A stretch of DNA of 64,000 nucleotides from Methanonatronarchaeum sp. AMET-Sl. Its GTDB lineage: Archaea > Halobacteriota > Methanonatronarchaeia > Methanonatronarchaeales > Methanonatronarchaeaceae. This document shows, in pieces, positions 59,726 to 64,000 of this stretch. Under the pieces are notes generated by a model. The model was not told the origin of the DNA. It ran no database searches and saw only the letters and a list, made by a program, of their open reading frames with translations. Location of the stretch: contig NZ_CP122958.1 in the NCBI RefSeq assembly GCF_029854155.1, positions 248,001 to 312,000 on the forward strand, written 5' to 3'. Position 1 is the first letter of the stretch, and each line of letters starts with the position of its first letter. Both the position numbers and the translations under genes were made by a program.

Positions 59726-60583
59726 ATGGATTTATTAGTGTTGCTCGCTCTTGTTGGTTTTGCTTTAGCGTTGTTTTTAATTATAGCGGCATACTCGATT
59801 GTTATAATCAAGGAGTATGAACGGGCTTTGAAGTTTAAGTTCGGTGAATTCATCGAGGTATTGGAGCCAGGTCTCCATATAATCATACCCTATGTACATA
59901 AAGTTGAGAAGGTTGATTACCGAACCCGATCGTTCGATGTTAGCCCACAAAAAGTCTTGACAAAAGACAATGTCAGCACCTCCGTTAACGCAATAGTGTT
60001 TCTACGAGTAAGACGCGGAAAAGAACAAATCAAGAAATCGGTATTAGAAGTCGATAACTATGAACGGGTTACCGTTGACTACGCCAGAACAATGCTCAGA
60101 GATATGATCAGCAGTCGAAACCTAGACACAATTCTACAGGAACGGGAAGAAATGGCTCAAGTAATGAAAGAACGACTGGACACAAAAACCGATGAATACG
60201 GCGTTGAAATCATGGACGTAGAGATAAAAGACGTCTCAATCCCAGACGAAATGGAAAGAGCAATGGCAGCAAGCGCCGAAGCCGAAAGAGACAGAAAAGC
60301 AAGAATAATAGACGCAAACGGAGAACTACAAGCCGCAGTAAGAACAAGAATCGCAAGCGAACTACTCGGAACAAAAGGATACCGACTAAGAACACTACAA
60401 ACCCTAGACTCAGTAGCAGTAGAAAACGCAACAATCGTAACAATCCCAACCTCACTAATCTCAGAAGACATGATGGCAAGCGACGAAGAAGAAGGATTAT
60501 CAAAAGACCTCGTAAAAGAAATAGACCTCAAAAGCCTCCTAAAAACAATAAACATCGAAGACCTAGCACGCGACATCCAATAA
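59726..60583 (+). CDS. SPFH/Band 7 protein (stomatin/slipin-like)
   Basis: A 285-residue membrane-anchored scaffold protein. The N-terminal helix LLVLLALVGFALALFLIIAAYSIVII is followed by IIKEYERALKFKFGEFIEVLEPGLHIIIP and DYRTRSFDVSPQKVLTKDNVSTSVNAIVF, the SPFH core. An Ala/Glu/Arg-rich helix (about 200-235) drives oligomer assembly. Archaeal homologues are often beside an NfeD protease, which I do not see here. The start ATG 59726 has no Shine-Dalgarno box. The 3' end is A/C-rich. Confidence 0.9.
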   Translation: MDLLVLLALVGFALALFLIIAAYSIVIIKEYERALKFKFGEFIEVLEPGLHIIIPYVHKVEKVDYRTRSFDVSPQKVLTKDNVSTSVNAIVFLRVRRGKEQIKKSVLEVDNYERVTVDYARTMLRDMISSRNLDTILQEREEMAQVMKERLDTKTDEYGVEIMDVEIKDVSIPDEMERAMAASAEAERDRKARIIDANGELQAAVRTRIASELLGTKGYRLRTLQTLDSVAVENATIVTIPTSLISEDMMASDEEEGLSKDLVKEIDLKSLLKTINIEDLARDIQ

Positions 60584-60791
60584 ACCAACACACACCCCCA
60601 ACCCCCTCATTTTATTTTATTTTTTTAGGTATCTTAAGAAAAAGAGATCTTAAATAATCTTATTGAAACAAAACTCACCGATCTATAAAACCATTTTTTT
60701 GTTTTTTTGGGTGTTGTTTCAGTTTATCTGGGTTTTGGTTTATCTGGGTTTTGGGTTAGGTTTTGTTTGTTGATGGTGTTCATTGGGTTTT

Positions 60792-61337
60792 TTAGATCCA
60801 TCTGATTGTGGGGGGTATTATTTCTATTTGGGCGATTATTTCGTCTTTTATTGATTTTGTTTCTTCTAGTTTTACGTTTTGTTTGTCTTTGATTTGTAGG
60901 CTGAATTTGTTGAATTCGTCTGTGTCGTGGAATCTTAGGAGTAGTGTTTCGTTTGAGTGGAAGTCTGTGGTTTGTTTTAGTCTTTTTTCTGCGTTTTTGA
61001 TTTGTTCTAGGGCTGTGGATGATGCTTCGATTTCTTGGATTTCGTGTGTTTGTGCTTCTATGAGGTCTTTTATCCATTTGTTTTTGTTTGTTGGGATTAT
61101 GGTGGTTATGTGGTTGTTGTTTCTTTTTGCTTTTATTGTTGCTAGCATTTGGCCGTTTTTTGTTCTGATTGGTGTTTTGACTTCTCGGTCTAGGAACATT
61201 TTGAGTGAGATTATTCCTGTGAAGATGTCTTCTATTTCGGTGGCTTGTTCTGGGTTTTCTATTATTTTTTTGGCGGTTTCGTTTATTTCGATTATTGATT
61301 CGGTGTCTGTGTCAAATTTTATTTGGGGGTTTTCCAT
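60792..61337 (-). CDS. Hypothetical protein, 181 residues
   Basis: A soluble alpha/beta protein I do not recognise. It begins MENPQIKFDTDTESIIEINE, has IFTGIISLKMFLDREV near 40-55 and NEETLLLRFHD-like segments near 130, and ends IPPTIRWI. No cysteines or membrane segments. GGTG lies eight bases before the ATG, which supports translation. It is on the same strand as TYW1 and the mmp genes but with its own spacing of ~50 bases. Most of it is A/C-rich on the coding strand. Confidence 0.55.
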   Translation of the reverse strand: MENPQIKFDTDTESIIEINETAKKIIENPEQATEIEDIFTGIISLKMFLDREVKTPIRTKNGQMLATIKAKRNNNHITTIIPTNKNKWIKDLIEAQTHEIQEIEASSTALEQIKNAEKRLKQTTDFHSNETLLLRFHDTDEFNKFSLQIKDKQNVKLEETKSIKDEIIAQIEIIPPTIRWI

Positions 61338-61384
61338 TTGTTTGCACCGCTTTGTTTAGTTTTTTGTTTTGTTTGGTATTTGAG

Positions 61385-62314
61385 TTATGTGTTTAGTTCT
61401 GGGTCTTTGTCTTTGGTTAGTAGTGTTACTCGGCTTTCTGGGACGTGGTTTTCTAGTTGGTAGTCTGTTTTGTCGGTTATTTTGTTTGAGAAGTTTTTTA
61501 TTTGTTGGTTTGATGGCATTCTATTTCTATTTAGTCGTTTTCTTGAGTATCCTACGTGCATGTAGGCTTTTATTTCTATGTAGTCGGGTTTTGCTTTGTT
61601 GAGTAGTTTTATGTATTGTTGGGGTTGGTCGTTTAGGTTGTTTATTAGGGTTATTCTGATTGCTGTTCTTCCGTTTATTTTTGGTAATGTTTTTAGGGTT
61701 TGTTGTAGTTTTTGCCAGCCGTTTTTGTGTGTTGGCCTGCATATTTTTTGGTATTGTTTTTTGTTGGCTGCGTCTAGGGATATGTAGAGTTGGGTTGGTG
61801 GTGTGAGGTTTTTGATTGTTTTGGGTTGTTGTCCGTTTGTTACTAGGAAGGTTGTCATGTTTTGTTGGTGTGCGTGTTCGATTAGTTGGTTTATTTTTGG
61901 GTAGAGTGTTGGTTCTCCTGAGAGTGAGATTGCTAGGTGTTTTGGTTGTCTGGCTTCTTTTATTAGTTCTTTTTGGTATTTTTCTGGACTTCCTCCAAAC
62001 CCGGTTAGCAATTGTTTTTGGGCTTGGATAGTTTGTTGATATATTTTTTGTGGTGGGTCATATGTAGGTAGTTTTGTTTTTGTCCAGTGTTCGTAGGATC
62101 TCCAGCAAAAAACACATTTTTGGTTGCAGTAGACTACGGTTGGGGTCATTTGGAGGCAGCGATGGCTTTCTATTCCATAGAATCTTTGTTTGTAGCAACC
62201 TGGTTTGTTTTGTAGTGATTCTTTTAGCCAGTGACATAGTTTTACAGCACTATGTCTGCCTACCAACCGATAGCCTTGGTCTTGTAGTTTGTCTTGTATT
62301 TTATTCGGTATCAT
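61385..62314 (-). CDS. taw1: 4-demethylwyosine synthase (TYW1/Taw1), radical SAM
   Basis: Forms the tricyclic wyosine base at G37 of tRNA-Phe from N1-methylguanosine and pyruvate. The protein has 309 residues. The radical SAM cluster motif is CNQKCVFCW (CxxxCxxC), and ESHRCLQMTP before it carries the cysteine of the second cluster typical of TYW1. LSGEPTLYP, FLVTNGQQP and QLYISLDAANK are the expected SAM-barrel segments. It is typical archaeal length, without the flavodoxin domain of eukaryotes. 31 bases after the stop of mmp15. The 3' half is A/C-rich. Confidence 0.92.
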   Translation of the reverse strand: MIPNKIQDKLQDQGYRLVGRHSAVKLCHWLKESLQNKPGCYKQRFYGIESHRCLQMTPTVVYCNQKCVFCWRSYEHWTKTKLPTYDPPQKIYQQTIQAQKQLLTGFGGSPEKYQKELIKEARQPKHLAISLSGEPTLYPKINQLIEHAHQQNMTTFLVTNGQQPKTIKNLTPPTQLYISLDAANKKQYQKICRPTHKNGWQKLQQTLKTLPKINGRTAIRITLINNLNDQPQQYIKLLNKAKPDYIEIKAYMHVGYSRKRLNRNRMPSNQQIKNFSNKITDKTDYQLENHVPESRVTLLTKDKDPELNT

Positions 62315-62345
62315 AAAAACATAGTTTTCTATTAACTCTGGGTTT

Positions 62346-63568
<1,223 letters not shown>

Positions 63569-63572
<4 letters not shown>

Positions 63573-63967
63573 TCAAGGTCCTCCAAAAACTGTTTTACTT
63601 TCTGGATCATTTCCTGGCCTTCTTCATCTGTGTTTGGGTATCGTACTTTCAGTAGTGGTATGTCTCGGTTTATTAGTAGGTAGTTTATTAGTTCGTTTGA
63701 TCTTGCGCATCCGACGCATCCAAATGCCATATTGGATTCGCTTACTATTATTGCGGCGTCTGCTTCATCTATCATTGGTCCTATTATTGCCATCCGGCCT
63801 CTTACTCCGCTTGGTACTTCGCTTGAAGCATATTTTAGGCCTTTTTCTGCATCTATCTCGGTTATGTTCATTGGTGGTGAATCGATTTCGTTGTCTCTTA
63901 CCTTCTTTCCAACTCTCTCCATCATTGTTAAGGGTTCGTGACCCAGTTTCTCGACTAACCGGGACAT
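63569..63967 (-). CDS. mmp5: Methanogenesis marker protein 5
   Basis: A 132-residue protein of marker family 5 (TIGR03271), found only with methyl-coenzyme M reductase. The sequence has [44 protein letters not shown] (with CVGC) and [14 protein letters not shown]. It is translationally coupled to mmp15, as in other methanogens. Start ATG 63967, only 33 bases before the window end, so the rest of the marker operon probably lies beyond. Function not known biochemically. Confidence 0.9.
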
Positions 63968-64000
63968 GATTAAGCTGTTTGGGGGGTTTATAAAAACCTT

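Noticed and set aside
60210..60503. Minus-strand Leu/Arg-rich frame opposite the stomatin gene
   Set aside because: Antisense shadow of an A/C-rich coding region; the SPFH protein is unambiguous.

Overview
The window looks like a low-GC, salt-adapted methanogenic euryarchaeon. Evidence for a methanogen: methanogenesis marker proteins 5 and 15 at the right end, two methylcobamide:CoM-type methyltransferases, a beta-RFAP synthase (methanopterin pathway) and an archaeal TFB. Acidic surface proteins, a haloarchaeal-type DUF5828-like protein, haloarchaeal-like archaellins and an Lrp-glnA pair point towards the halophilic branch. A member of Methanonatronarchaeia is my best guess (inference, about 50%). 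Translation signals are consistent: GGTGG/GGTGAT Shine-Dalgarno boxes 5-8 nt before ATG, GTG or TTG starts, or leaderless starts about 25-30 nt after a TATA box.

Region 1 (0.2-31 kb) is a cell-surface glycan locus. It holds a UDP-hexose epimerase, a UDP-sugar dehydrogenase, a large membrane protein, a GT4 glycosyltransferase, a Wzx-type flippase, a GlmS flanked by two GlmU-like sugar-1-P nucleotidyltransferases, a GT2 transferase, a DUF1616 protein, an AglF-like nucleotidyltransferase and a second epimerase. It is littered with decay that only appears on frame-by-frame reading: a polysaccharide pyruvyltransferase, a plasmid/virus primase, a bacterial-type MurB, a nucleotidyltransferase tail and an IS200 transposase. 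Three ParB/sulfiredoxin-fold-like proteins of unknown function sit around the flippase; one is frameshifted.

Region 2 (30.8-36.3 kb) encodes surface filaments: a pilin, a large pilin-headed protein with Ig-like repeats, and two archaellins with almost identical 5' DNA. Region 3 (36.7-39.6 kb) has a tyrosine recombinase beside tRNA-Arg(TCG), next to a partly decayed membrane gene pair. Region 4 (39.6-54 kb) is mainly housekeeping: dCTP deaminase/dUTPase, Lrp, glutamine synthetase, DUF1464, beta-RFAP synthase, MoxR ATPase, heme-O-synthase-like UbiA protein, phosphate transporter, CPBP protease, methyltransferase, a coiled-coil protein and a DUF3311/solute:sodium symporter pair. Region 5 (54-64 kb) has a broken UPF0175/PIN toxin-antitoxin pair, a second methyltransferase, TFB, a cupin, a stomatin-like protein, TYW1 and the mmp15-mmp5 pair.

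The most striking global signal is compositional. Many genes on both strands run from G/T-rich at the 5' end to A/C-rich at the 3' end of the coding strand, and this spills into flanking DNA and shapes the protein C-termini (Lys/Asn/Gln/Thr/Pro tails). I found no CRISPR array, rRNA or replication origin.
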